From positions 56,603 to 120,602 of the forward strand of contig NZ_VBTZ01000009.1 of assembly GCF_005771425.1 (NCBI RefSeq): a stretch of 64,000 bases of DNA. Reading direction: 5' to 3'. Both the position numbers and the translations under genes were made by a program. The notes below the pieces were generated by a model. It was not told the origin of the DNA. It did no database searches and was given only the letters and a program-made list of their open reading frames with translations. The stretch's first letter is position 1. Every line of letters begins with the position of its first letter. This stretch comes from Methylocystis sp. B8 (GTDB taxonomy: Bacteria > Pseudomonadota > Alphaproteobacteria > Rhizobiales > Beijerinckiaceae). Shown here piece by piece: positions 24,431 through 33,590 of the stretch.

Positions 24431-26137
24431 TCAGTTCTTTGTCGTGAAGCAGGCGAAGCCGGAGCGCTTGAGCGCCTTGCACGCCGATTGCGCAACATCT
24501 TCATCAAGCCCGGCGAAACGCGCCCGGTAGAGCGTCTCGGATCCCTTTTGCACTTTCTCGGTGAACGCCTTGGCGGTGGCGGGAAAGCCTTGAAGTTGGC
24601 TGCGCGCGCGAACGAGCAGCTGGTTGGCTTTTTCCTGGTCTTCGGTGGCGCCCACCTGGATCATCCATCCGGGGCGAGCAGGACGCGCGGCTTCGGCCTT
24701 AGCGCCGGTCTGTGATTTGGGTTCGTTCCGTATGGCTGAAGGGGTTGTGGATACGACGGTGACGTCGATCTTGCGCGCGCCGCTTGTCGTCGATCCATCT
24801 CGCGCGGCGACCGGCGTTGCGCCGCGCCCGTGAGCGCTCGGTGAGACGCCCTTGCGTTCGCTGTCGCTCGCATCGGCGGTGCGCTTCTGACCGCCAGAGA
24901 CGAAGGCGGGCCGAACAGCGGGTCGCTCGGCGCCCTCCTGCTGTGGGATCGCCGCCGGCGGGCGAGGGCTGGCCTGAGGGCGGGCGAATGGCGTGGGCTC
25001 CTCCGCAGCAAGCTCTTCCTGAGGCTCAGCGTAGGCCAGCCGCTCTGTCGCGACCTGCTGAGCGCGCTCGGCGGCGCGCTCGGCGCGCTGCGCCTGTTCG
25101 TAAGCGCGCCGTTCTTGCGTCTCGATCGTGCGCGCGTCCTCGGTGATCGCCGCAGCGGTTCTCACAGGAGAGCCGCCATCGATGTTTTCCTCGATCAGCC
25201 CCGCCATCACCCGATCTCGGGCATAGGCGGTCCGACCGCCCATCACCACAGCTACGATGTGATGGCCGCGACGGCGTACCGAAGTTAAAAGATTAAAGCC
25301 GGATGCGCGGGTGTAGCCGGTCTTGATGCCGTCCATGCCCTCAACCTGGCCGAGCAGATGATTGTGATTTCGGTGCAGCTCGCCGTTGTAGGCGAAGCTC
25401 GGCGTCGAGAAATACCGGTAGTAGCGGGGGAAGCGATCCTGAATGGCGCGTCCGAGCACTGCGAGGTCGTAGGCGGTCGTCACCTGATTTGGATCGGGAA
25501 GGCCGGAGGCGTTCTCATAGTTCGTGTTCCGCATGCCAAGCGCACGCGCCTTGCGCGTCATCATCTGCGCGAAACTATGTTCGTCGCCAGCAATGTTTTC
25601 TGCGACCGCGCAGGCGATGTCGTTAGCGGATTTGGTGACCACCGCCTTGATCGCATTGTCGACGGTGATCGTCTGGCCAGGTCGTAGCCCCAGTTTTGAG
25701 GGCGCCTGCGCCGCGGCGTGCTGCGAAATCATGAGCGGCGAATCCAGGCGCAACCGCCCTTTTTCGAGTTGCTCGAACAAAAGGTAAAGCGTCATCACCT
25801 TCGTGACCGAGGCGGGATGACGCAGTTCGTGCTCCGAACGGGCAAACAGCGTATGGCCGCTGTTAGCGTCGACCACGATTGCCGAAAAACCTCGATGCTC
25901 GCCGATGATGTCGTCGTTGCCCGCATTGGCTCGCGTCCGCGCGGCGGAGTGACGCTCCTCACCATCGCCACGATGGCGGACATAGTCGCGGTAATCTGCG
26001 CGGTGATACGGGCCCCAACCATGGCGGCGCGCTTCAGCGGGGATTGTCGTCGCGCCAATTAGGACAGCACTCGTCGCAAAGATGGCCGCGAGGGAGCGGG
26101 GCCGCGCGATGCGGTCCAACAAACTCGATCTCAGCAT
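24431..26137 (-). CDS. D-alanyl-D-alanine carboxypeptidase with C-terminal SPOR domain
   Basis: 568 residues. A signal-like segment (about 12-36) precedes a penicillin-binding-protein-type catalytic domain with the three active-site motifs SVTK (Ser110-Lys113), SAN (170-172) and KTG (272-274). A long Ala/Glu/Arg-rich and Pro-rich linker (about 330-480) leads to a C-terminal SPOR domain (about 490-565, GWMIQVGATEDQEKANQLL) that binds denuded septal peptidoglycan. The enzyme trims the terminal D-Ala of stem peptides in the periplasm (class C low-molecular-weight PBP). It faces away from the phasin gene. Confidence 0.93.
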   Translation of the reverse strand: MLRSSLLDRIARPRSLAAIFATSAVLIGATTIPAEARRHGWGPYHRADYRDYVRHRGDGEERHSAARTRANAGNDDIIGEHRGFSAIVVDANSGHTLFARSEHELRHPASVTKVMTLYLLFEQLEKGRLRLDSPLMISQHAAAQAPSKLGLRPGQTITVDNAIKAVVTKSANDIACAVAENIAGDEHSFAQMMTRKARALGMRNTNYENASGLPDPNQVTTAYDLAVLGRAIQDRFPRYYRYFSTPSFAYNGELHRNHNHLLGQVEGMDGIKTGYTRASGFNLLTSVRRRGHHIVAVVMGGRTAYARDRVMAGLIEENIDGGSPVRTAAAITEDARTIETQERRAYEQAQRAERAAERAQQVATERLAYAEPQEELAAEEPTPFARPQASPRPPAAIPQQEGAERPAVRPAFVSGGQKRTADASDSERKGVSPSAHGRGATPVAARDGSTTSGARKIDVTVVSTTPSAIRNEPKSQTGAKAEAARPARPGWMIQVGATEDQEKANQLLVRARSQLQGFPATAKAFTEKVQKGSETLYRARFAGLDEDVAQSACKALKRSGFACFTTKN

Positions 26138-26285
26138 AAACGCCTCTTAAACTTCGCCCGCTCCATGACGCGCCCCGCCGCCCTGAGGCGCAGAGAACGA
26201 CAATTGGGGTACACTATGGGATTGCAGTTACTTGGGAGTTAAACGGAAACGCTAGCGATGGCTATTTTGCACCGCAACATTTCGA

Positions 26286-26314
26286 TTGACTTTATTTTGT
26301 GCATTGCATATAAA
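26286..26314 (+). promoter_or_regulatory. Sigma-70 promoter of the phasin gene
   Basis: TTGACT at 26286-26291, a 17-base spacer, and TATAAA at 26309-26314, each one mismatch from consensus. It lies in an AT-rich stretch, with about 58 bases from the expected transcription start to the phasin ATG. The divergent carboxypeptidase gene starts at 26137, leaving about 240 bases of shared spacer with no gene. Confidence 0.7.
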
Positions 26315-26378
26315 TCAATCGTCAGCGGGCGCTAGCGCCGCATTGGGCGCTTTGCGCCAAAGTCATGAGGGCGAACCC

Positions 26379-26717
26379 ATGGTAGCTAACTTCGATAACG
26401 TTCAGAAGATCGGAAAAGAGCAGTTCGAGGCCGTTTCCGCCGCCGCCGCTGCGGTGACGAAAGGCTGGCAGAGCATTGCCGCCGAGACCACCGACTATTC
26501 CAAGAAATCCTTCGAGAAGAGCCGCGTTCTTGCTGAAAAGCTGATTGCGGTCAAGAAGTTGGACGAAGCCTTACAGCTTCAGTCGGACTTCGCGAAGAGC
26601 ACCTATGAGGACTTCCTCGCCGAAGCGACGAAGATTGGCGAGCTCTATACCTCGATCGCCAAGGAAGTTTTCAAGCCGATCGAGTCGGCGGCAAAAGCCT
26701 ACAGCCCTGCCGAGTAA
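26379..26717 (+). CDS. Phasin (PHA granule-associated protein)
   Basis: 112 residues, cytoplasmic, almost wholly helical. Phasin_2 family features: FDNVQKIGKEQFEAVSAAA, a GWQSIAAETTDYSKKSFEKS segment, and repeated amphipathic helices with AKSTYEDFLAEATKIGELYTSIA. Phasins coat polyhydroxybutyrate granules, a carbon store typical of type II methanotrophs. The ATG at 26379 has GAGGG upstream. A strong sigma-70 promoter and a terminator hairpin bracket the gene, indicating a highly expressed single-gene unit. Confidence 0.92.
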   Translation: MVANFDNVQKIGKEQFEAVSAAAAAVTKGWQSIAAETTDYSKKSFEKSRVLAEKLIAVKKLDEALQLQSDFAKSTYEDFLAEATKIGELYTSIAKEVFKPIESAAKAYSPAE

Positions 26718-26757
26718 TAGGCGCTAAGAGCGTTCGTCCGACGCGGCTAGGATTTTG

Positions 26758-26790
26758 AGCCCGGGGAGGCGGGGCCTCCGCCGGGCTTTC
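26758..26790 (+). terminator. Terminator-like hairpin after the phasin gene
   Basis: Nested perfect stems: AGCCCGG with CCGGGCT outside, and GGAGGC with GCCTCC inside, followed by TTTC. The T-run is short, but the stem is long and very GC-rich. Confidence 0.6.
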
Positions 26791-26873
26791 GGCTTAACGC
26801 AGTTTCGCCGCTTTTCGCTGAGACTTTTTGTCCAGCGAGCGGGAACGGGCGACTTTATCTCAGGAGCAATCAC

Positions 26874-27197
26874 GTGAGTCATAAAAAGCCGGCTTTTGCC
26901 GGCGCGTTGTTTGGCGCTTTTGTTTTGAGCGTTCCCTTGTCTCCGGCGTCTGCGGAGGATTTGCGGGTCGGATGTTCCCTGGTCCGCACCTATGACGGCT
27001 CGGAAGTAAGCATGGTGATCGATCAGGTTCGCTCGAGCGTCGGCGAGAGCGAGGCAAACGCGCTCCACGCCAAATATGTCGGGCTGAGAAACGACTGCAG
27101 CTCCAATCAAAAAGCCTTTCGCGTGGTCCGTCTTTCTCCCGCGATGCACAGGCTCCTCAACGAATATGGCGTGGACGTTCGCCGCTTCACGTTTTAA
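26874..27197 (+). CDS. Small exported protein of unknown function
   Basis: 107 residues. GTG start with AGGAG eight bases upstream. A signal peptide (about 1-27: FAGALFGAFVLSVPLSPASA) leads to a mature part of about 80 residues with two cysteines (in VGCSLVR and NDCSSNQ) that could form one disulfide, an acidic SSVGESEANALHAKY helix and a C-terminal MHRLLNEYGVDVRRFTF. I do not recognise the family. It stands alone between the phasin terminator and dnaE. Confidence 0.7.
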   Translation: MSHKKPAFAGALFGAFVLSVPLSPASAEDLRVGCSLVRTYDGSEVSMVIDQVRSSVGESEANALHAKYVGLRNDCSSNQKAFRVVRLSPAMHRLLNEYGVDVRRFTF

Positions 27198-27223
27198 GCG
27201 GGAGCTTATGCTTGCCCCGGCCT

Positions 27224-27240
27224 GAACCATCAGGCGGGGC
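27224..27240 (+). terminator. Possible terminator hairpin after the small exported protein gene
   Basis: CCCC-G-GCCTGA pairs with TCAGGC-GGGG with one bulged G and a four-base loop. Only GCTGCTTT follows, so termination is uncertain. Confidence 0.35.
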
Positions 27241-27347
27241 GCTGCTTTATGCGCAATCTGGGGAAGAGGCCGCGCGCGGAGTTTCGCTAAGAGACGCGAA
27301 ACTGTAAAATTCATTTCGAATCCGCACCCACCCTTAGGCGCCAGAAT

Positions 27348-30300
27348 ATGCCAGCCGCTGAAGCCGGCTTCATTCATCTGCATGTCCACACCGCCTATTC
27401 GCTGCGTGAGGGCGCGCTTACGCTTGGCAAGCTCATCGACATGGCGGCGCGCGATCAACAGCCGGCGCTCGCCGTAACCGACACCAACAATCTCTTCGCT
27501 GCGCTCGAATTTTCGGAGAAGGCCGCGAAGGCGGGAATTCAGCCGATCGCCGGCGTGCAGCTTCGCGTGGATTTCGGCGATGGCAAGGGCGCGGCAGGCG
27601 CGGCGAGAGACGATCGCTTCGCCAACATAGTGCTCCTCGCCAAGACCGAAACGGGCTACCGCAATCTCATGCGACTCGGCTCGCGCGCCTTTCTTGAGAC
27701 GGAGCAGGGCGATGAGCCGCGTGTGACGCTGGACGCGCTCGGCGCTGACGCTGAGGAGCTCATCGCGCTGACGGGGGGAGCGGATGGCGCGTTAGACCGC
27801 GCCTTGGCGGAGGGCAGACCGGAACAAGCGCGCGCGCGCCTCGCCGCGCTCGAACGCCTGTATGGCGACCGGCTTTATGTCGAAATTCAGCGCCACAATT
27901 TGCCGTCCGAGAGGGAGGTTGAGCCGCAGCTGCTCGATCTCGCCTATCGCCGCGGTCTGCCGCTTGTTGCGACAAATGAGCCCTACTTCGCGCAGCCCGC
28001 CGATTTCGAAGCCCATGATGCGCTGCTGTGCATTGCCGAAGGCGCCGTGACGAGCGCCGATCAGCGGCGGCGCGTTTCTCCGGAGCATTATTTCAAAACC
28101 CGCGCGCAAATGCGCGCGCTTTTCGCCGATCTCGAAGAGGCGACCGCCAACACGCTGGAGATTGCGCGCCGCATCAGCTTCAGGCCGCAGACCCGCAAGC
28201 CGATCATGCCGCGCTTCGTTCAAGAGACGCGAGACGCGCATTCTCTCGACGAGATCGAGGCGCAAGAGCTGCGCTGTCAGGCGACCGAGGGACTGGAGCA
28301 GCGCCTCGCCGCCCATGGGCCGGCGGAAGGCCGGACGCGCGAGGAATACGCCGCGCGACTCCACTTCGAACTTTCAGTCATCGAGAAGATGCGCTTTCCA
28401 GGTTACTTCCTCATCGTCTCGGACTTCATCAAATTCGCGAAGTCTCAAGGGATTCCGGTGGGGCCAGGGCGAGGCTCGGGCGCAGGCTCGCTTGTCGCCT
28501 ATGCGCTCACCATCACCGACCTCGATCCCATCCGCTTCGGGCTCTTTTTCGAGCGCTTCCTGAACCCCGAGCGCACCTCCATGCCGGATTTCGACGTGGA
28601 CTTTTGCCAGTCCCGTCGCGGCGAAGTGATCGACTATGTGAGGCGCCGCTATGGCGCGGAGCGCGTCGCGCAGATCATCACCTTCGGCTCATTTTTGGCG
28701 CGCGGCGTCCTGCGCAGCGTCGGCCGCGTGCTCGAAATGCCGCTTGGGCAGGTCGACAAGCTCGCAAAGCTCGTTCCGCAAAATCCAGCGAAGCCCGTCA
28801 CGCTCGCCGAAGCGCTCGCGAGCGAGCAGAAGTTGCGCGAGGCCGTTGAAGAAGACGAACGCGTCAGCCGTTTGTTCAAAATCGCCGGCTCGCTTGAGGG
28901 ACTATATTCCAACGCCTCGACCCACGCCGCCGGCGTCGTCATCGGCGATCGGCCCCTGCATGAGGTGACGCCACTTTATCGCGATCCCAGGTCCGATATG
29001 CCGGCGACGCAGTTCAACATGAAGTGGGTTGAACCCGCCGGCCTTGTCAAATTCGATTTCCTAGGCCTCAAGACGCTGACGGTCATCTCGACCTGCATTT
29101 CGCTGCTCGAAAAACGGGGGATTTCTCTTAATCCCAGCGCCATTCCACTCGACGATGAGCCGACGTTCGAGCTCTTGCGCCGTGGAGAGACAGTCGGCCT
29201 CTTCCAAGTGGAAAGCGCGGGCATGAAAAAGGCGCTTGTCGACATGCGCCCGGACCGCTTTGAGGACCTTATCGCGCTTGTCGCGCTCTATCGGCCGGGC
29301 CCCATGGCGAATATCCCGACCTATTGCGCGCGAAAGCTCGGCGACGAGCCCATCGAATATGACCATCCAGAACTAGAGCCGATCCTGAAAGAGACGTTCG
29401 GCGTCATCACTTATCAGGAGCAGGTACAGCAAATCGCCAAGGATCTCGCCGGCTATAGCTTGGGGCAGGCGGATATTCTGCGTCGGGCCATGGGAAAGAA
29501 GATCAAGGCGGAGATGGACGCGCAGCGCGAACGCTTCGTCTCCGGCGCAACGGAGCATGGCATCCCGAAATCCACGGCGGATGCGATTTTCAACGCCTGC
29601 GCCAAGTTCGCCGAATATGGATTTAACAAGTCCCACTCGGCGCCTTACGCTCTCATCACCTATCAGACAGCCTATCTGAAGGCCCATTATCCGGCCGAGT
29701 TCCTCGCCGCCTCGATGACCTTCGACAAGAGCCAGACCGACAAGCTCTCCGAGTTTCGAGACGAAGCACGGCGAATGGGCATCGCTGTCGAACCGCCATC
29801 GATCAATCATTCGGGGGTCGATTTCGACGTTGCGCGCGGCGCCGATGGGAGGCTCGCGATCCGCTATGCGCTTTCCGCGATCAAGGGCGTTGGCGAAGCG
29901 CAGGCCGAGTCGCTCGTGCGCTCGCGGGGAGACCGACGCTTTGCGAGTCTTGCCGATGTCGCGAGGCGACTGAATCCCCGTGAAGTGAATAAAAAGACGC
30001 TCGAGAGCCTCGCCGCCTGCGGAGCGTTCGACGAGGTCGAACCCAATCGCGCCCGGGCTTTCTCCGCGATCGAGCCGATGCTGGCCGCCGCCAACCGGCA
30101 CGCCGATGATCGGCAGGTCGGACAAAACGCGCTATTCGGCGAAGCCGAGCCGGCGGATCTCGCGGTTCCAAAAACGCCGCCCTGGCCAGCGGCGGAGACA
30201 TTGCGGCGCGAGTATGAAGCCGCTGGCTTCTTCCTCTCGGGCCATCCCCTCGACGCTTACGCTGGGCTTTTGCCTAAACTGCGCGTGTCGCGCTGGAGCG

Positions 30301-30809
30301 AATTCGCGGCCTCGGTCAAGCGCGGCGCGACCGCCGGCCGACTCGCCGCCGTGGTTTTGGATCGGGCCGAGAAGCGCACCAAGTCCGGCTCCAAAATGGG
30401 CATCGTGCAGCTTTCGGACGTGAGCGGCCAATATGAGGCGATCCTCTTCCAGGAAGGGCTGACGCAATATCGCGATCTCTTGGAGAAGGGCACGGCGCTG
30501 CTCATCACCCTCTCCGCGGCTGTCGAGGGCGAGGATGTTCGCGCGCGCATCGTCACCGTCGAACCCTTGGCCGCCGCAGCGGTGCGCGCACAGAAGGGCC
30601 TGCGCGTCGTCGTCGGAGATGAGGGTCCGCTCGACAGGATCAAGACGCGGCTAAGCGGGCGAGGCGAGGGCGAGGTGTCGATCCTCCTGAAGCGCGACGC
30701 GGGACAGGAGGAGATTGAGATTCGCTTGCCTGGGGGCTATTCGGTCAATCCGGAAGTCGCGGGGGCGCTGCGCGCCATACCCGGCGTTTTGGAGGTCGAG
30801 TATCTTTGA
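27348..30809 (+). CDS. dnaE: DNA polymerase III alpha subunit
   Basis: 1153 residues, the replicative polymerase catalytic subunit. The N-terminal PHP domain (about 8-270) starts with FIHLHVHTAYSLREGALTL. The polymerase core includes GPGRGSGAGSLVAY and the catalytic acidic motif MPDFDVDFC near residue 412. Further on are AEYGFNKSHSAPYALITYQ (about 760), the tandem helix-hairpin-helix region (about 840-900) and an OB-fold domain (about 1000-1070, with SGSKMGIVQLSDVSGQYE). Length fits DnaE1 rather than the error-prone DnaE2/ImuC. Single gene, flanked on the right by an AT-rich spacer. Confidence 0.98.
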   Translation: MPAAEAGFIHLHVHTAYSLREGALTLGKLIDMAARDQQPALAVTDTNNLFAALEFSEKAAKAGIQPIAGVQLRVDFGDGKGAAGAARDDRFANIVLLAKTETGYRNLMRLGSRAFLETEQGDEPRVTLDALGADAEELIALTGGADGALDRALAEGRPEQARARLAALERLYGDRLYVEIQRHNLPSEREVEPQLLDLAYRRGLPLVATNEPYFAQPADFEAHDALLCIAEGAVTSADQRRRVSPEHYFKTRAQMRALFADLEEATANTLEIARRISFRPQTRKPIMPRFVQETRDAHSLDEIEAQELRCQATEGLEQRLAAHGPAEGRTREEYAARLHFELSVIEKMRFPGYFLIVSDFIKFAKSQGIPVGPGRGSGAGSLVAYALTITDLDPIRFGLFFERFLNPERTSMPDFDVDFCQSRRGEVIDYVRRRYGAERVAQIITFGSFLARGVLRSVGRVLEMPLGQVDKLAKLVPQNPAKPVTLAEALASEQKLREAVEEDERVSRLFKIAGSLEGLYSNASTHAAGVVIGDRPLHEVTPLYRDPRSDMPATQFNMKWVEPAGLVKFDFLGLKTLTVISTCISLLEKRGISLNPSAIPLDDEPTFELLRRGETVGLFQVESAGMKKALVDMRPDRFEDLIALVALYRPGPMANIPTYCARKLGDEPIEYDHPELEPILKETFGVITYQEQVQQIAKDLAGYSLGQADILRRAMGKKIKAEMDAQRERFVSGATEHGIPKSTADAIFNACAKFAEYGFNKSHSAPYALITYQTAYLKAHYPAEFLAASMTFDKSQTDKLSEFRDEARRMGIAVEPPSINHSGVDFDVARGADGRLAIRYALSAIKGVGEAQAESLVRSRGDRRFASLADVARRLNPREVNKKTLESLAACGAFDEVEPNRARAFSAIEPMLAAANRHADDRQVGQNALFGEAEPADLAVPKTPPWPAAETLRREYEAAGFFLSGHPLDAYAGLLPKLRVSRWSEFAASVKRGATAGRLAAVVLDRAEKRTKSGSKMGIVQLSDVSGQYEAILFQEGLTQYRDLLEKGTALLITLSAAVEGEDVRARIVTVEPLAAAAVRAQKGLRVVVGDEGPLDRIKTRLSGRGEGEVSILLKRDAGQEEIEIRLPGGYSVNPEVAGALRAIPGVLEVEYL

Positions 30810-30821
30810 TACAAGCTCAAC

Positions 30822-30847
30822 TTAAGCTATAACTTTAAGCTATAACT
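30822..30847 (+). repeat. 13-bp tandem repeat in AT-rich spacer after dnaE
   Basis: TTAAGCTATAACT occurs twice with no gap (30822-30834, 30835-30847), preceded by a degenerate partial copy (AAGCTCAACT at about 30813) and followed by a run of about 25 bases that is nearly all A and T. The stretch between dnaE and the next gene (30810-30999) has no gene. Confidence 0.75.
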
Positions 30848-30999
30848 TATTGTTATTTATTATAATTTCATACTAGATCAGCGTGGGCGCGCTCGTTCTT
30901 AACTTTTTCTTGTGGAGCGTTTGGAACAAATAACCGCCAAGTTCGTTGAGCGGCCATCAGCGTAAAGTTGCAACCGTTCCCTACTCGCGGGAGACATCC

Positions 31000-31317
31000 A
31001 TGGACGCGACGCTCTCTACTGCGGCCGCCCTCATCGGCGCGCCCAATGCGCAATTCATCGCCCTACTGTTCATCGGCGGCGCGATCGGGTGGTGCGCGAC
31101 GAAGCTTTCGCATGTGGACGTCCAGTCAGGCGCCTTGCTGCTCGCGGCCGTCACGGGGGCATGGCTTGCCGCCGAGTTCGCGGTTGGCGCCGGCGTCGGG
31201 CAACGCTGCGCCGACGCCGTATTGATCGCTGGCGCGATCGGCGCGGCGCTGTTCTGCCTCGCTTGGCGCGCGTTGAGGTATTTCGATGGACCGGGCCACA
31301 TTGCCGTTCGTCCTTGA
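31000..31317 (+). CDS. Small membrane protein, GlsB/YeaQ-like topology
   Basis: 105 residues with about three hydrophobic helices (16-33, 44-60 and 73-90). The AQFIALLFIGGAIGWCATKL segment followed by a second Gly/Ala-rich helix is reminiscent of the GlsB/YeaQ/YmgE transglycosylase-associated family, but the match is weak. The ATG at 31000 has GGGAGA eight bases upstream. It lies 36 bases before lipA and could share its transcript. Function unknown. Confidence 0.55.
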   Translation: MDATLSTAAALIGAPNAQFIALLFIGGAIGWCATKLSHVDVQSGALLLAAVTGAWLAAEFAVGAGVGQRCADAVLIAGAIGAALFCLAWRALRYFDGPGHIAVRP

Positions 31318-31353
31318 TGCGCCTAGCTTGGTGGGAGAGGAGTCTCTCTGCCT

Positions 31354-32349
31354 TTGACCGTGCTCGATATCTTGAACGACGATCCCCGGAATAAGCGGGC
31401 GGCGGCGCCTATCCGTCATCCCGAAAAAGCGGGCAGGCCCGATGCGCCCATCCTGCGCAAGCCGCCTTGGATTAGGGTAAAAGCGCCAGGTTCAAAGGCG
31501 TGGGCGGAGACAAGCGGGCTCTTAAAGGACGCTGGCCTTGCAACGGTCTGTCAGGAGGCCGCTTGCCCCAACATTGGCGAATGCTGGGAGAAGAAGCACG
31601 CGACCTTCATGATCATGGGCGAGATCTGCACGCGCGCATGCGCGTTTTGCAATGTCGCCACTGGGTTGCCGACGCCGCTCGACCCGAGCGAGCCGAGGAG
31701 GGTTGCGGAAGCTACGCGCGCTCTCGGCCTCTCGCATGTCGTCGTCACCTCGGTCGATCGCGATGATCTCGATGACGGCGGCGCCAGCCATTTCGCCGAA
31801 ACCATCGCCGCCATCCGGTCGACCTGTCCGGACACGACGATCGAAGTGCTGACGCCAGACTTCCTGAGGAAGCCTGGAGCGCTGGAGCGGGTGGTCGAAG
31901 CGGGGCCCGACGTCTTCAACCATAATCTCGAGACCGTGCCGTCGCTCTATGTCACTGTCCGGCCCGGCGCGCGCTATTTCCACTCGCTGCGGTTGCTTCA
32001 GCGCGCCAAGGAGCTGAACCGATCGCTTTTTACTAAGTCCGGCATCATGGTGGGGCTTGGCGAGAGCCGGATCGAAGTGATGCAGGTGATGGACGACATG
32101 CGTTCCGCCGACGTCGACTTCATCACGATCGGCCAATATCTCCAGCCGACGCGCAAGCACCACGCCATCGACCGCTTCGTGACGCCCGAGGAGTTCGACT
32201 CCTTTAAGACGCTCGCCTACGCCAAGGGCTTTCTCTATGTCGCGTCATCGCCGCTGACCCGTTCCTCGCACCACGCGGGCGACGACTTCGCTAAATTGCG
32301 CCAGGCGCGTCAGCAGCGGATCGCCGCAAGCGGGGCAGAAGGGGCGTAG
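31354..32349 (+). CDS. lipA: Lipoyl synthase
   Basis: 331 residues, a radical-SAM enzyme that inserts two sulfurs into octanoyl groups on lipoyl domains. Both iron-sulfur clusters are represented: the auxiliary cluster by Cys66, Cys71 and Cys77 ([12 protein letters not shown]), and the radical-SAM cluster by Cys92, Cys96 and Cys99 (CTRACAFC). The C-terminal [14 protein letters not shown] holds the Ser-Ser-Arg motif that ligates the auxiliary cluster. The apparent start is TTG at 31354 with GGGAGAGGAG upstream. A RatA-like gene lies nearby, as commonly in Alphaproteobacteria, though here separated by a repeat and a minus-strand gene. Confidence 0.97.
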   Translation: MTVLDILNDDPRNKRAAAPIRHPEKAGRPDAPILRKPPWIRVKAPGSKAWAETSGLLKDAGLATVCQEAACPNIGECWEKKHATFMIMGEICTRACAFCNVATGLPTPLDPSEPRRVAEATRALGLSHVVVTSVDRDDLDDGGASHFAETIAAIRSTCPDTTIEVLTPDFLRKPGALERVVEAGPDVFNHNLETVPSLYVTVRPGARYFHSLRLLQRAKELNRSLFTKSGIMVGLGESRIEVMQVMDDMRSADVDFITIGQYLQPTRKHHAIDRFVTPEEFDSFKTLAYAKGFLYVASSPLTRSSHHAGDDFAKLRQARQQRIAASGAEGA

Positions 32350-32350
32350 T

Positions 32351-32473
32351 CCCTCCCCTTGACGGGGAAGGTGGTTCGCGAAGCGAACCGGGTGGGGTGA
32401 ACCGCGTAGTGAACCGAAGCCACCCCCACCCGCTCGCCCTCGGCGAGCGACCTCCCCGCAAAGGGGGAGGTTA
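32351..32473. repeat. Extended imperfect inverted repeat between convergent genes
   Basis: About 123 bases forming two arms of roughly 48 bases: CCTCCCCTTGACGGGGAAGG through GGGTGGGG on the left pairs imperfectly with CCCCCACCC through AAAGGGGGAGG on the right. Each arm contains its own hairpins (TCCCCTTGACGGGGA; GGTTCGC/GCGAACC; CGCTCGCC/GGCGAGCG). The structure looks like a dispersed palindromic repeat of the REP/RPE kind and could terminate transcription from both sides. Confidence 0.75.
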
Positions 32474-32487
32474 GAGCGCGGGTTCAG

Positions 32488-32982
32488 TTAAGCCCCAAGC
32501 GCCGTCGAAATCTCCGCCAGAGTGGCGCGCTCGGCGTCGCTGACTTTCACGCCGCCGAAGCCTAAGAAGCCGCCTTCGACGCCGGCCTCGGCGACGAGAT
32601 TGGCGATATGGTTGAGCCAGTTCTTGAAGGCCCTCGACTCATTGGGCGCCTTGGAATCGAGAATCGAGGCGGTGCGACGCAACTCGCCGAGCGCACGGTC
32701 CTTGAACTCGTCCACCTTGGCACCGTCCACCACGCCCTTCACGCCGTCACGGGCGGCCATGCGTCCCTCCGGCGTTAAAAGATCATTGACGACCGCCTTT
32801 ATCAGCGCATCCGCTTTCGGATCTGACTTGGCGGCGGCCAAAGCCTTGGCGCTGGCGAACCCCTCCTGCAACGTCCCGATCAAGCCGCTGGGGTCCCCGG
32901 CGCTGACCGCGAAGCCGGCAAGCAGCGGCGATTCCAAAACTTTCTTCCATTCGTCGGCCGAGAAACTCGATTTATCCGCCAT
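32488..32982 (-). CDS. Conserved hypothetical protein
   Basis: 164 residues, cytoplasmic, helix-rich. It begins with KSSFSADEWKKVLESPLLAGFAVSAGDPSGLIGTLQEG and ends with a Gly-rich GGFLGFGGVKVSDAERATLAEI segment. I remember similar proteins with an EEW...SPLLAGMAV start in other proteobacteria and cyanobacteria but no assigned function. Convergent with lipA across the inverted repeat and divergent from the RatA-like gene. GGGAGG lies a few bases before the ATG. Confidence 0.7.
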   Translation of the reverse strand: MADKSSFSADEWKKVLESPLLAGFAVSAGDPSGLIGTLQEGFASAKALAAAKSDPKADALIKAVVNDLLTPEGRMAARDGVKGVVDGAKVDEFKDRALGELRRTASILDSKAPNESRAFKNWLNHIANLVAEAGVEGGFLGFGGVKVSDAERATLAEISTALGA

Positions 32983-33119
32983 AGTGTCCTCCCTGCGATG
33001 CAGCGCCTATCAGCAGCCAGCCAGAACTCGCCGACAGAACTGCTCTCGGGCGCGATTGTTCCGGCCGAGTGTAAGGCCGGCTTTTGCCGCCGCCGTCGAT
33101 GAATTAGAAGCTTCGGCTC

Positions 33120-33590
33120 ATGAAGAGTTTCCGCAACCGTCGCCATGTGCCCCACAGCGCCCAAGAAATGTTCGCGCTGGTCCGTGACGTCGAATCCTAT
33201 CCGAAGTTTGTGCCGCTCTGCGAGGCTATCCGCATCCGCCGCCGGTCGGAAATCGCGCCGGGGGTCGAGCTGTTGTTCGTCGAGATGCAGGTCGGCTTCA
33301 AAGCGATCTGCGAGCGCTATGTGAGCCGCGTCTGTTGCGACTCCAACAAACTGGACATCAGGGTCGAGTGTACCGAAGGACCGTTTCGGAAGCTCGACAA
33401 TCGCTGGACCTTTCGCGACGAGCCGGGAGCGAGCGAGGCCGCGCCCAAATCAACGGTCGATTTTTTCATCGCCTATGAATTCAAGAGCGCGGCGCTGGGC
33501 CTGCTGATGGGTGCGATGTTCGACAGGGCGTTTCACAAATATGCGGACGCCTTCGCCAAACGGGCGGACGAAGTTTACGGCCGCCGCTGA
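33120..33590 (+). CDS. RatA/COQ10-like START-domain protein
   Basis: 156 residues, a single START/polyketide-cyclase-like domain: HVPHSAQEMFALVRDVESYPKFVPLCEAI near the start, GFKAICERYVSRV, the GPFRKLDNRWTF strand and a long C-terminal helix (LGLLMGAMFDRAFHKYADAFAKRA). In Alphaproteobacteria and mitochondria this type (COQ10) binds ubiquinone; the E. coli relative RatA was described as a ribosome-association toxin. A coenzyme-Q role is more likely here given the gene set. The 3' end overlaps the convergent CinA gene by 16 bases. Confidence 0.88.
   Translation: MKSFRNRRHVPHSAQEMFALVRDVESYPKFVPLCEAIRIRRRSEIAPGVELLFVEMQVGFKAICERYVSRVCCDSNKLDIRVECTEGPFRKLDNRWTFRDEPGASEAAPKSTVDFFIAYEFKSAALGLLMGAMFDRAFHKYADAFAKRADEVYGRR

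Noticed and set aside
26724..27458. 244-residue minus-strand open frame
   Set aside because: Covers the small exported gene and the dnaE start in antisense, with no family resemblance and no start site.
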